Shown: in pieces, positions 52,169 through 60,410 of the stretch
Position numbering within the stretch: the first letter of the stretch is position 1
Layout of the letters: each line of letters opens with the position of its first letter
Assembly (NCBI RefSeq): GCF_017305435.1
Contig: NZ_JAFKIP010000002.1
Location: 62,001 to 126,000 of the forward strand
Length of the DNA: 64,000 bases
Direction: 5' to 3'
Source of the DNA: Microbacterium sp.
GTDB lineage: Bacteria; Actinomycetota; Actinomycetes; Actinomycetales; Microbacteriaceae
Translations under genes and position numbers: made by a program
The notes under the pieces: generated by a model
Seen by the model: only the letters and a program-made list of their open reading frames with translations
What the model was told of the DNA's origin: nothing
Databases searched by the model: none

Positions 52169-52229
52169 GCGTTCGGGAGGACCCCTGGGCGCGTTGCGCC
52201 CTCCTGAGTGCGGTTCTCCTCCCGAATGC
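52169..52229. repeat. 61-bp nested palindrome between convergent genes
   Basis: Outer arms at 52169-52181 (GCGTTCGGGAGGA) and 52217-52229 pair over 13 bp with one G-T wobble. Inside, GGGCGC (52187-52192) pairs with GCGCCC (52196-52201). A further CGGGAGGAC copy lies just upstream near 52156. Between the Nudix and MFS genes it could terminate both, but its nested design resembles the elements at 5720 and 13199. Confidence 0.65.
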
Positions 52230-52238
52230 CGGGCGACC

Positions 52239-52268
52239 CAGGCCGATCCAGGGCGATCCAGGCCGATC
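52239..52268. repeat. three tandem 10-bp repeats at the MFS stop
   Basis: CAGGCCGATC, CAGGGCGATC, CAGGCCGATC in tandem at 52239, 52249 and 52259. The last copy runs into the stop codon of the MFS gene. The 10-base period equals one helical turn. Confidence 0.7.
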
Positions 52269-53535
52269 AGTCGGGCGCGGGGCCCGCTACGTCATCGAGC
52301 ACGGGTGGAGCGGCGGCGATCGCCGACAGTGACCGCCAGACGATCAGCAGCGTCAGCGCGGAGCCGCCGAAGGCGAACCACCACGGCGCCGTGAGCCCCC
52401 ACGTCTGTGCGATGACGCCGCCGAGCGCCTGGCCGATCACGAGCCCGCCGAACACGCCCACCATGTTGACCGACGCGATCCGACCCTGCAGCGGCAGCGG
52501 CACGAGGCGCTGTCGCACGGTGGTCGAGATCGTGCCCCACACGAACGCGTACGCCCCGAAGCCGAACATGATGAAGAACGCGACGACGGGCGAGGTCGTC
52601 AGGGCGAACGACACGTGCATGAGCACCTCGAGCGTTAGGCACACGCGCATGATCGCCGCGAACGAGAACCGCTTCTCGAGCCAGCCGAAGCTCGCGACGC
52701 CGACGAGCCCGCCGAGGGCGGATGCCGTGGTCAGCGCACCGTAGCCGACGGGCCCCATGCCGAGGTGCTCGGTCGCGTAGAGGACGAGGATGCTCCACGG
52801 CGCCGCCCACGTGACGTTGAACACGAGGATGATGACGACGAGCGTCCGCACGGGCGGGTTCTGCCGCAGCCACCGCAGGCCCTCACGGATGGGGTGGCGC
52901 GGCTCGGTCTCCCCGTCGGCGCTGTCGGCAGGCACGGGCACGGGCGTGCGCGCGATCCGCGAGATGAGGATCACGGCGAGCGAGACGCAGAGGATCTGCG
53001 TGAGGAACGGCCAGAACGACCCGACGGCGAAGAGGAACGCGCCCAGCGGGGGACCCGCGAGCTGGTTCGCGACGAGGTAGCCCGCCTGCAGTCGCGCGTT
53101 GCCGATCCCGAGGTCAGCGGGGCGCACGAGCATCGGGAGGAGCGTCGACCCCGCCGAGTCGGCGAACACTTCGGCGGTGCCGTACAGGAACGCCGTCGCC
53201 AGCACGATCCAGACGGTCGCCGCGCCTGTCACGAGGAAGACGACGAGGCCCGCCACGACGACGGCGCGGGCGGCGTTCGCGATCATGACGAGTCGCCGCC
53301 GATCGCGGTGGTCGGCGACGGAGCCGGCGAGAAGCCCGAAGAGGAGCCACGGCAGGAACTGCATCATGGCACCGGATGCCACGAGGATCGGCGACGTCGT
53401 CATCGAGGCGATCAGGAGCGGCGCGGCGGAGAGTGCGATGCCGTCACCGAGGTTGCTCGTCCACGACGACGCGAGCAGCCAGCGGAAGTTGACCCCGAGG
53501 CGGCGCGGAGCGATGAGCTCACCGGGGGAGGGCAT
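52267..53535 (-). CDS. MFS transporter (MFS_3/enterobactin-exporter-like)
   Basis: 422 aa with about 12 membrane segments. N-terminal FRWLLASSWTSNLGDGIALSAAPLLIASMTTSP is typical of the MFS_3/EntS-like group. The helix 2-3 loop reads AGSVADHRDRRRLV, and middle and late features include TLLPMLVRPADLGIGNARLQAGYL and RQRLVPLPLQGRIASVN. These are often drug or metabolite exporters; the substrate is unknown. The ATG at 53535 has TAGGAT 6 bases upstream, separating it from the LacI-type gene before it. Confidence 0.88.
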   Translation of the reverse strand: MPSPGELIAPRRLGVNFRWLLASSWTSNLGDGIALSAAPLLIASMTTSPILVASGAMMQFLPWLLFGLLAGSVADHRDRRRLVMIANAARAVVVAGLVVFLVTGAATVWIVLATAFLYGTAEVFADSAGSTLLPMLVRPADLGIGNARLQAGYLVANQLAGPPLGAFLFAVGSFWPFLTQILCVSLAVILISRIARTPVPVPADSADGETEPRHPIREGLRWLRQNPPVRTLVVIILVFNVTWAAPWSILVLYATEHLGMGPVGYGALTTASALGGLVGVASFGWLEKRFSFAAIMRVCLTLEVLMHVSFALTTSPVVAFFIMFGFGAYAFVWGTISTTVRQRLVPLPLQGRIASVNMVGVFGGLVIGQALGGVIAQTWGLTAPWWFAFGGSALTLLIVWRSLSAIAAAPPVLDDVAGPAPD

Positions 53536-53541
53536 CCCGTC

Positions 53542-53547
53542 ATCCTA
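53542..53547 (-). promoter_or_regulatory. leaderless -10 element for the MFS gene
   Basis: TAGGAT on the minus strand, 6 bases before the ATG at 53535. Confidence 0.55.
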
Positions 53548-53579
53548 GATGCGATGACCCGGCAGCTTCGGACGCCTCC

Positions 53580-54563
53580 TCAGCGCGTGGTCGACCCGCG
53601 CACGAGCTCCCACGGCAGCTCGACCGGCGCGGTGAGCACCCCGTCGCGGACGTGGTCCATCACGGGGCCGCGGTCGAACGCCCGGAACATCTCGTCGGGC
53701 GCGCGTTCGGGATGCAGGCACACGTGACTGACGCCGAGCCTGTCGTTGAGCGCGCAGTCGATCGTGCACAGCGCCAGGAGCTGCAAGTCGCGGGGGAGGA
53801 CGACCCCGATCTCCTCCAGATGGAGGTAGATCTCGGGTCCTTCCTCGCAATAGGCGAAGATCGCATCGACCCCGGCGTCCAGCAGGGCGTGCACCGCAGT
53901 GATGAGGCGTCGTCGCCCGGCATCCACGCGCGAGACGACGGGGGTGCGGCCGTTCACGGCGCTCCACGCGAGGTAGGCGCTCTCGCCGAGCTGGTCGCGC
54001 GGCACTTCGCTCTCGTCGACGAGGAAGCCGATGCGCTCGGCTCCCGCCGCTGCGAGGTGGGCGAGGCCCGCGCGCACGGCGGCGGCGTAGCCCGTCCGGA
54101 TCGTGACGCCCCCCAAGGCCACGGTGAGGTCGACGGCGGCGACGGGGATGCCACGGGCTTGCGCCTCGCGCAGGATCGCGCGGTCATCGGAGGGGTCGGG
54201 GAAGTAGAGCCCGTCCAGCTGCGCGCCGGCGAGGAGGTCGGGGCGGGAGTCGGGCAGGACCGTCACGGTGAACCCGCGCACGGAGCCCGCGCGGACGAGC
54301 GCGTCGAGCTGGCGGGCGCGCTGGAGGGCGCGACGCCCGTCGTGGAGGGAGTTCGTCGCCATGACGAACCCGATCGACATGGTCCGGCCGCTGCGGAGGG
54401 CCGCCGCGCTCTTGTTCGGCGTGTAGCCGAGGGATGCCGCGATGGCCTTGATGCGGTCGCGCGTCTCGGGGCGGAGGTTCCCGCGGTCGTTGAGGGCCTG
54501 GCTCGTGGCGGCGGTCGACACCCCGGCGCGCTCGGCGACGTCGCGCAGGGTGACGCGGCTCAT
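53580..54563 (-). CDS. LacI family regulator overlapping hemA
   Basis: 327 aa. Helix-turn-helix TLRDVAERAGVSTAATSQALN at residues 5-25, hinge LRSGRTMSIG, then an effector domain (IGFLVDESEVPRDQLGESAYLAWSAV, DAIFAYCEEGPEIYLHLEEIGVVLPRDLQ). The recognition helix carries STAATSQ instead of the commoner SxxTVSR, so its operator may differ. Its ATG overlaps the hemA stop as ATGA, so it is coupled to hemA. An adjacent sugar gene is absent, and its target is not clear. Confidence 0.9.
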   Translation of the reverse strand: MSRVTLRDVAERAGVSTAATSQALNDRGNLRPETRDRIKAIAASLGYTPNKSAAALRSGRTMSIGFVMATNSLHDGRRALQRARQLDALVRAGSVRGFTVTVLPDSRPDLLAGAQLDGLYFPDPSDDRAILREAQARGIPVAAVDLTVALGGVTIRTGYAAAVRAGLAHLAAAGAERIGFLVDESEVPRDQLGESAYLAWSAVNGRTPVVSRVDAGRRRLITAVHALLDAGVDAIFAYCEEGPEIYLHLEEIGVVLPRDLQLLALCTIDCALNDRLGVSHVCLHPERAPDEMFRAFDRGPVMDHVRDGVLTAPVELPWELVRGSTTR

Positions 54564-55864
54564 TCGGCGTCCTGCGCGGATGGGCCCGCGGCGGGGGAGG
54601 CGGCCTCGGGTGCGGGCGCGTCCGCGCCGGACGCGGCGGGGAAGACGGTCCGCACGGCATCCGCCCAGTCCGGACCCGTGCCCGCGGCCGCGAGGCCGTG
54701 CCCGCGGGCGATGAGACCGTGCAGGAGCGCTCCGGAGAAGTGCCGCAGCGCCGCTTCGGTCTCGGCGTCGCCGCCGCGCGCACGGGCGCGGGCGATCTCG
54801 GCATCCATCACGTCGTGCACGTATCCGCGCATCGCGACGACCGCCGGGGACACTTCGTGCACGCGGCGCGCCATCGCGTGCCGATGCGCCGCCGTCGCCA
54901 CGATCAGGCGGGCCTCGTCGATCGTCGCGAACTCGTCGATCGGCGCGTGCACGCGGATCGTGTCGAGATCGAGCACGTCGATGCCCGGGAGCGACCGCAG
55001 CCCCGGATCGACGTTCCGCGGCATGCCGAGGTCGATGATGAGCTGGCCAGTCGTCCGCCTGCCCCGGGCCGCACGGTGCCCTTCGGTGGTGAGCGCGAAC
55101 GCGTCGGTCGTCGTCGTGCACGTGACGACGACGTCGGCGAGGGCGGCCTCGGCCGCGTAGTCTGCGGCGGAGACGGGGACGAGGTGCTCGCGCTGGGCGA
55201 AGCGCGAACGTCCCGACCGGGAGTGCACGCGGATGTCCTGCGCTCCGACGGTGCGGAGGGCGGCGAGGGATGCCGCGGCGTAGCGCCCCGTCCCGACGAG
55301 GAGCACGCGCGCGTCCTCCCACGCACCGACACGAGAGCCGGCGAGCTCGACCGCGAGGCGCACGAGCGACCGCCCGGATTCGCCCAGGCGCGTGGAGTTC
55401 TTCACGGCGCGCGAGGTCTCGGTCGCGCGCTGGAAGAGGTGTTCGAGCGGGGCGGTCGTGACCCCCGCGCGCCGCGCGGATTCGAGGGCGCGCTTGACCT
55501 GACCGGCGATCTCGTCCTCCCCGACGGCAACGGAGTCGAGCCCGGCCGTCACGGCGAACAGGTGCTGCGCGACCCCGTTCCCGTGCGCGAAGTCGACCGT
55601 GTCGCGGACGCGGCGGAACCCCAGCTCGGACAGATCCGCGATCCGCTCCATCGCGGCATCCATCGCCGGCAGCGGCGACGGATCGCGATGGTCGTCGACG
55701 TCGAAGTAGGCCTCGAAGCGGTTGCAGGTGGCCAGGACGACGGCGCCGCGGATGGCGTCGTGCGCCCCGGTGAGCTCGGATGCCGCGGCGTCGCCCAGGA
55801 CGGAGAGGCGCTCCAGGTCCTCGAGGGACGTGGTGCGCTGGTGGGCGGCGAGACAGACGAGCAT
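54560..55864 (-). CDS. hemA: glutamyl-tRNA reductase
   Basis: 434 aa. Starts 5-aminolevulinate synthesis by reducing glutamyl-tRNA(Glu) with NADPH. The catalytic Cys47 is in VLATCNRFEAYFDV, QHLFAVTAGLDSVAVGEDEIAGQVKRAL is the family signature, and VLLVGTGRYAAASLAAL starts the NADPH domain. The C-terminus has a Pro/Ala-rich tail of about 30 residues beyond the dimer domain. The ATG at 55864 has TATACT 7 bases upstream. Divergent from the hemE operon and coupled to a LacI-type gene. Confidence 0.96.
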   Translation of the reverse strand: MLVCLAAHQRTTSLEDLERLSVLGDAAASELTGAHDAIRGAVVLATCNRFEAYFDVDDHRDPSPLPAMDAAMERIADLSELGFRRVRDTVDFAHGNGVAQHLFAVTAGLDSVAVGEDEIAGQVKRALESARRAGVTTAPLEHLFQRATETSRAVKNSTRLGESGRSLVRLAVELAGSRVGAWEDARVLLVGTGRYAAASLAALRTVGAQDIRVHSRSGRSRFAQREHLVPVSAADYAAEAALADVVVTCTTTTDAFALTTEGHRAARGRRTTGQLIIDLGMPRNVDPGLRSLPGIDVLDLDTIRVHAPIDEFATIDEARLIVATAAHRHAMARRVHEVSPAVVAMRGYVHDVMDAEIARARARGGDAETEAALRHFSGALLHGLIARGHGLAAAGTGPDWADAVRTVFPAASGADAPAPEAASPAAGPSAQDAE

Positions 55865-55870
55865 CGTGGG

Positions 55871-55877
55871 TAGTATA
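55871..55877. promoter_or_regulatory. shared divergent -10 region of hemA and hemE
   Basis: TAGTATA reads as TAGTAT (55871-55876) on the plus strand for hemE and as TATACT (55877-55872) on the minus strand for hemA. Five base pairs are common to both. hemA would be leaderless; hemE would have a leader of about 30 bases with a GAAGG ribosome site. -35 elements are weak. Confidence 0.6.
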
Positions 55878-55910
55878 ACGATTAACTCCCGCCGATCCGA
55901 AGGTGTCCCG

Positions 55911-57053
55911 TTGCGTCTCGCGCTGTCCCACGCTCATCCGCTCGCTGCCGCCGACGGCACTTCCCGAGACACGTCGACTTCGCGTCTGGTCCGGGCGCTG
56001 CGCGGTGACCGGCCCGACGTGACGCCCGTGTGGTTCATGCGCCAGGCCGGCAGATCGCTGCCCGAGTACCGCGCGCTGCGGGAGGCTGGGGGAACCATGC
56101 TCGAGGCGTGCCTCGATCCGGCGACCGCGAGCGAGATCACCCTCCAGCCGGTGCGCCGACACGGCGTGGATGCCGCCGTCTTCTTCAGCGACATCGTCGT
56201 GCCGTTGCGGCTCGTCGGCGTCGAGGTCGAGATCGCCGCCGGCCGCGGCCCCGTCTTCCCCGAGCCTGTGCAGACGGCGGCGGACGTCGCCCGCCTCGTG
56301 CGGATCGATCCGTCCCTCGTCGAGGAACGCGGCGAGAGCATCGTCGACGCCGTGCAGCGGACGACCGCGATGCTCGCGGAGGAGGGCGAACGCCGCGGTG
56401 AGGCCCTCCCGCTCATCGGCTTCGCGGGGGCGCCGTTCACGCTCGCGGCGTACCTCGTCGAGGGCGGCCCGTCGAAGGATCATCTCGGAGCGCGCAGCCT
56501 CATCCACTCCGACCCGTCGGCGTGGCACGACCTCACGCACTGGCTCGCCGAGGTCACGGGGCGCTTCCTCGCGCTGCAGGTGCGGGCGGGCGCGAGTGCG
56601 GCGCAGCTGTTCGACTCGTGGGCGGGCGCGCTGGCCCCCGCCGACTACCGTCGCGCGGTGCTCCCGGCATCCGCCGCGGCCCTGGAGCCCGTGCGTGCGC
56701 TGACGGTCGGTGGGGATCGGGCCGTGCCTCTCATCCACTTCGGCGTCGGGACGGGCGAGATCCTCGCCGACATGGCTTCGATCGGCGTCGACGCGCTCGG
56801 CGTGGACTACCGGGTGCCGCTGGATGCCGCGGCCGCCCGCGTCGGATCGCACCTGACGCTGCAGGGCAACCTCGACCCGGCGCTCCTGTTCGCGCCCACA
56901 GAGGTCCGTCGCGCGGCCGTGCACGAGACGCTCGCGGCGGGTCTCGCGGCACGCGCGCACGTCTTCAACCTCGGCCACGGCGTGCCGAAGGACACTGACC
57001 CGGACGTCCTCACCGACCTCGTCCGCACCGTCCACGCGTGGCGGGCTTCGTGA
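55911..57053 (+). CDS. hemE: uroporphyrinogen decarboxylase
   Basis: 380 aa from a TTG at 55911 with GAAGG 7 bases upstream; no ATG or GTG suits the N-terminus, and the open frame further up runs into hemA antisense. Family signatures: TPVWFMRQAGRSLPEYRALR with two conserved arginines, AVFFSDIVVP, IGFAGAPFTLAAYLVEGG, VRAGASAAQLFDSWAG and LQGNLDPALLFAP, ending FNLGHGVPKDTDPD. It decarboxylates uroporphyrinogen III to coproporphyrinogen III. First gene of hemEYQHCDBL. Confidence 0.95.
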   Translation: MRLALSHAHPLAAADGTSRDTSTSRLVRALRGDRPDVTPVWFMRQAGRSLPEYRALREAGGTMLEACLDPATASEITLQPVRRHGVDAAVFFSDIVVPLRLVGVEVEIAAGRGPVFPEPVQTAADVARLVRIDPSLVEERGESIVDAVQRTTAMLAEEGERRGEALPLIGFAGAPFTLAAYLVEGGPSKDHLGARSLIHSDPSAWHDLTHWLAEVTGRFLALQVRAGASAAQLFDSWAGALAPADYRRAVLPASAAALEPVRALTVGGDRAVPLIHFGVGTGEILADMASIGVDALGVDYRVPLDAAAARVGSHLTLQGNLDPALLFAPTEVRRAAVHETLAAGLAARAHVFNLGHGVPKDTDPDVLTDLVRTVHAWRAS

Positions 57054-58462
57054 CCGTCGTCGTCATCGGCGGCGGCGTCGCGGGCCTCACGGTCACGCAC
57101 GACCTCGCCCGCTCCGGGGTGCGCGTCGTGCTGCTGGAGGCCTCGGACCGTCTCGGCGGTCTCCTGCGCCGCGGCACCGTCGCGGGCGTCGACATCGACC
57201 TCGGGGCGGAGTCGTTCGCGACGCGCACCGACGCCGTGCCGCGGCTGATCGCGGACGCCGCGCTGCCGCTCGATCTCGTCACGCCGGAACCGGGCGGCGC
57301 CGCGCTCGTCGTCGAGGACGCGTCCGCGCCGGACGGCGTCGCCCGCGGCCCGTTGCCGCGCCGCACCGTCCTCGGCATCCCGGCCGACCCTCTGGCGAGC
57401 GACGTCGTCGCGCTCATCGGCGCGGATGCCGCGACACGGGCCGCCCGGGAGCGGGAGCTGCCCGCCTTCGACGCGGCATCCGCATTCGAACCGCCCCTGT
57501 ACGACCTCGTCGCCGCGCGGCTCGGCCCGGTCATCGCCGACAGACTCGTCGACACCCTGTGCCGGAGCATCTACTCGCGCTCGGCGCACGACGCACGGCT
57601 CTCCGACCTGCATCCCGGCCTGTGGCGCGCGCTCTGCGCGACCGGATGGCTGACGGATGCCGCGGCGCAGCTCGCCGCGCAGGCTCCCGCCGGTTCGGCG
57701 GTCGGCGGGATCGCCGGCGGTATGTGGCAGCTGCCCATCACGCTCGGGCGCGCCGCGCAGCAGCACGGCGCCGTCATCCGGACGGGTGTCGCGGCGCAGC
57801 GAATCTCGGGCGATTCCCACGCGACCTCGGGCGATGACGACGCGCTCGTCGTGGAGACGGCGGACGGCCCTCTCCCAGCGCGCCGCGTCGTCGTCGCGAC
57901 AGGCGCGCGCGGCGCCGCCGCGCTGCGCCCGGGCCTCCGCGCCGACGGCGGGGCAGGCAGTGTGGCCGACACGGTCCGCGTCGTCGCCGCCGCCATCGAC
58001 CGGCCGGACCTCACCGCGCTCCCCGTGGGGTCGGGCGTCATCGTCGATCCCGCTGTGCGCTCCGGCGCGAAGGCGCTGACGCAGACCACCGCGAAGTGGG
58101 CCTGGACGCGCGCCGCGACGCCGGCGGGGCGCCATCTCGTCCGGCTCTCCGCGCGCGATGCGGGCGACGGAGGCCTCGACACACCGACGGCGATCGCGCG
58201 CGAGGTGACCCTCCTCACCGGAGTTCCGATCGCCCCGGGCGACGTCGTCGACATCGCCGTTCAGGAGTGGACGGATGCCGTGGCCGCAGCCCCCGTTCCG
58301 AACGCCGTCCGAGCGGACGCGGCTCGCGGCATCCATCACACGGGCGCGGCCGTCGCCGGCACCGGCCTCGCCTCCGTCATCCCGCACGCCCGTGCGCTCG
58401 CCGCCCGCCTCGCGGGCGAGCTCGCCGTCCCATCCGCCCATCCCACGAGGAGTCACGCATGA
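57050..58462 (+). CDS. hemY: coproporphyrinogen III oxidase (HemY/CgoX type)
   Basis: 470 aa from the GTG at 57050, overlapping hemE as GTGA. FAD-binding motif VVVIGGGVAGLTVTHDLARSGVRVVLLEASDRLGGLL at the N-terminus, and a C-terminal region with GIHHTGAAVAGTGLASVIPHARALAARLAGEL that closes the FAD site. In actinobacteria this flavoenzyme oxidises coproporphyrinogen III to coproporphyrin III. The N-terminal segment GAESFATRTDAVPRLI is typical. Its stop overlaps the hemQ start. Confidence 0.94.
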   Translation: MTVVVIGGGVAGLTVTHDLARSGVRVVLLEASDRLGGLLRRGTVAGVDIDLGAESFATRTDAVPRLIADAALPLDLVTPEPGGAALVVEDASAPDGVARGPLPRRTVLGIPADPLASDVVALIGADAATRAARERELPAFDAASAFEPPLYDLVAARLGPVIADRLVDTLCRSIYSRSAHDARLSDLHPGLWRALCATGWLTDAAAQLAAQAPAGSAVGGIAGGMWQLPITLGRAAQQHGAVIRTGVAAQRISGDSHATSGDDDALVVETADGPLPARRVVVATGARGAAALRPGLRADGGAGSVADTVRVVAAAIDRPDLTALPVGSGVIVDPAVRSGAKALTQTTAKWAWTRAATPAGRHLVRLSARDAGDGGLDTPTAIAREVTLLTGVPIAPGDVVDIAVQEWTDAVAAAPVPNAVRADAARGIHHTGAAVAGTGLASVIPHARALAARLAGELAVPSAHPTRSHA

Positions 58463-59148
58463 CCGAATCCACGCCTCTCGGCTACACCCTGTTCGCCGTG
58501 CTCGCCGGCCCCCGCCCGCGCGTCGCGGCTCCCGATGCCGCCGCACTCGCCGAGCTCGATGTGGCGGTCGCGGCGCTCGCGGCGGACGGCGTGACGCTGC
58601 GCGGCCTCTACGACGTGACGGGCATGCGCGCGGAGGCCGACCTGATGGTGTGGATCCACACGACTCCGGGGTCGGCCGACGACCCGGCATCCCTGCAGAA
58701 GGCGCTGCGGGCGCTGCGGCGCACGCGCGCCCTCGCGGACTTCCAGATCGTCTGGAGCGTCATGGGCGTGCACCGCGAGGCGGAGTTCAACAAACGGCAC
58801 GTCCCCGGCTACCTGCGCGGCGAGCACGCGCGCGGCTGGCTTTGCCTGTATCCCTTCGTGCGCAGCTACGAGTGGTATCTGCTGCCCGATGAGGAGCGCT
58901 CCGGCCTCCTCGCCGAGCACGGCCGCAGGGGAGCCCGGTTCACCGAGGTCGTCGCGAACACCGTGTCGACGTTCGGGTTGAGCGACTACGAATGGCTGCT
59001 CCCGCTCGAGAGCGACGACCCCATCCATCTCGTCGACATGATGCGCGACCTCCGCGCGACGGGCGCTCGGCGCCACGTGCGCGAGGAGGTGCCGTTCTAC
59101 ACGGGTCGCCGCATCGAGATCGCCGAGCTCGCGGAGGTGCTCGACTGA
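58459..59148 (+). CDS. hemQ: coproheme decarboxylase
   Basis: 229 aa, chlorite-dismutase fold. The ATG at 58459 overlaps the hemY stop (ATGA). It removes two propionate carboxyls from coproheme III to give heme b. Key residues by comparison with actinobacterial HemQ: Tyr131 in the YPFVRS segment as catalytic tyrosine, His114 in FNKRHVPGY as distal base, and His154 in AEHGRRGAR as likely heme-iron ligand. The C-terminal DYEWLLPLESDDPIHLVDMMRDLR is also conserved. Ends one base into the hemH start. Confidence 0.94.
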   Translation: MTESTPLGYTLFAVLAGPRPRVAAPDAAALAELDVAVAALAADGVTLRGLYDVTGMRAEADLMVWIHTTPGSADDPASLQKALRALRRTRALADFQIVWSVMGVHREAEFNKRHVPGYLRGEHARGWLCLYPFVRSYEWYLLPDEERSGLLAEHGRRGARFTEVVANTVSTFGLSDYEWLLPLESDDPIHLVDMMRDLRATGARRHVREEVPFYTGRRIEIAELAEVLD

Positions 59149-60410
59149 TGGCCGCGCAGAACATCGGCGCCGTGGATGCCACGGCCTTCCGGCCCAAGCC
59201 TCCGCGCGCGACGGGCGTGCCGCCGTGCGCCTCCGCGCCGGACGGATCGCCGTGCGTCGTGCCGGGAGCGACCGCCGCCGCCGCGAGCGGGGCGCCGCAC
59301 GTCACGGAGCCCACGGCGTACGACGGCGTGCTGCTGCTCGGCTTCGGCGGCCCCGAGGGGCAGGACGACGTCATCCCGTTCCTGCGCAATGTCACGGCCG
59401 GCCGCGGCATCCCCGACGAGCGCCTCGAAGAGGTCGCCCACCACTACCGCCACTTCGGCGGCGTCTCGCCGATCAACGATCACAATCGCGAGCTGAGGGC
59501 GGCGCTGGATGCCGAGCTGCGGGCGCGGGGCCTCGACCTCCCCGTCTACTGGGGCAACCGGAACTGGATGCCGTACGTCACGGACGCGCTGGAGTCGGCC
59601 GTCGCCGACGGCCGCACGCGCCTGCTCGCCCTCGCGACGAGCGCGTACTCGTCGTACTCCTCGTGCCGTCAGTACCGCGAGGACCTCGCCGACGCCGTCG
59701 AGGCCACGGCCCTCGGCGGCCGGGTCGAGATCGACAAGGTGCGCCAGTTCTTCGACCACCCCGGATTCGTCGCCCCCTTCGCCGAGGGCCTGCGCGACGC
59801 GCTCGCGGGTCTCCGCGCTGACGGGTTCGCCGACGACGAGATCGAGATCCTCTTCTCGACGCACTCGATCCCGTACTCCGACGCCGACCGGTCGGGGCCG
59901 CCGGATTCGTCGGGCGCCGGCTTCGGCCCCGGCGGCGCGTACGTCGCGCAGCACGTCGCGGTCGCCGAGGCGATCCTCGAGAAGCTCGGCGCGACCTCGC
60001 CCTGGCAGCTCGTCTTCCAGAGCCGCTCCGGCCCGCCACAGGTGCCGTGGCTCGAGCCCGACATCAACGACGTGATCGCGGAGTTGCCCGCCGAGGGTCG
60101 CCGCGCCGTCGTCATCGTGCCCCTCGGGTTCGTCAGCGACCACATGGAGGTGCTCTGGGACCTCGACACCGAGGCCATGGAGACCGCCGCCGAGCACGGC
60201 ATCACGGCCGTGCGCACCCCGACCCCCGGCATCCACCCTGCGTATGTCGCGGGGCTCGTCGACCTCATCGTCGAGCGCCTCCGGGGCACGGATGCCGCCG
60301 ATCGCCCCCACGAGACGGAGCTCGGCCCCTGGTACGACGTATGCCGTCCGGGCTGCTGCGAGAATAAGCGGCTCGGGTTCCAGCCGGCCCTCGCGGGGGC
60401 GGGGGCGTGA
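59148..60410 (+). CDS. hemH: coproporphyrin ferrochelatase with likely [2Fe-2S] cysteines
   Basis: 420 aa. The ATG at 59148 shares one base with the hemQ stop (TGATG). A 55-residue Ala/Pro-rich N-terminal extension precedes the family core (YDGVLLLGFGGPEGQDDVIPFLRNV). Fe2+ insertion region: WGNRNWMPYVTDAL, FSTHSIPY and VVIVPLGFVSDHMEVLWDLD. Cysteines 173 (SSCRQYRED) and 399, 403, 404 (VCRPGCCENKR) fit the [2Fe-2S] cluster of actinobacterial ferrochelatases. It inserts iron into coproporphyrin III to give coproheme. Followed by hemC with overlap. Confidence 0.94.
   Translation: MAAQNIGAVDATAFRPKPPRATGVPPCASAPDGSPCVVPGATAAAASGAPHVTEPTAYDGVLLLGFGGPEGQDDVIPFLRNVTAGRGIPDERLEEVAHHYRHFGGVSPINDHNRELRAALDAELRARGLDLPVYWGNRNWMPYVTDALESAVADGRTRLLALATSAYSSYSSCRQYREDLADAVEATALGGRVEIDKVRQFFDHPGFVAPFAEGLRDALAGLRADGFADDEIEILFSTHSIPYSDADRSGPPDSSGAGFGPGGAYVAQHVAVAEAILEKLGATSPWQLVFQSRSGPPQVPWLEPDINDVIAELPAEGRRAVVIVPLGFVSDHMEVLWDLDTEAMETAAEHGITAVRTPTPGIHPAYVAGLVDLIVERLRGTDAADRPHETELGPWYDVCRPGCCENKRLGFQPALAGAGA

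Noticed and set aside
55722-55910. Upstream in-frame ATG for hemE within hemA
   Set aside because: It would place the start inside the divergent gene and before the promoter. The TTG at 55911 with a ribosome site matches the family N-terminus.
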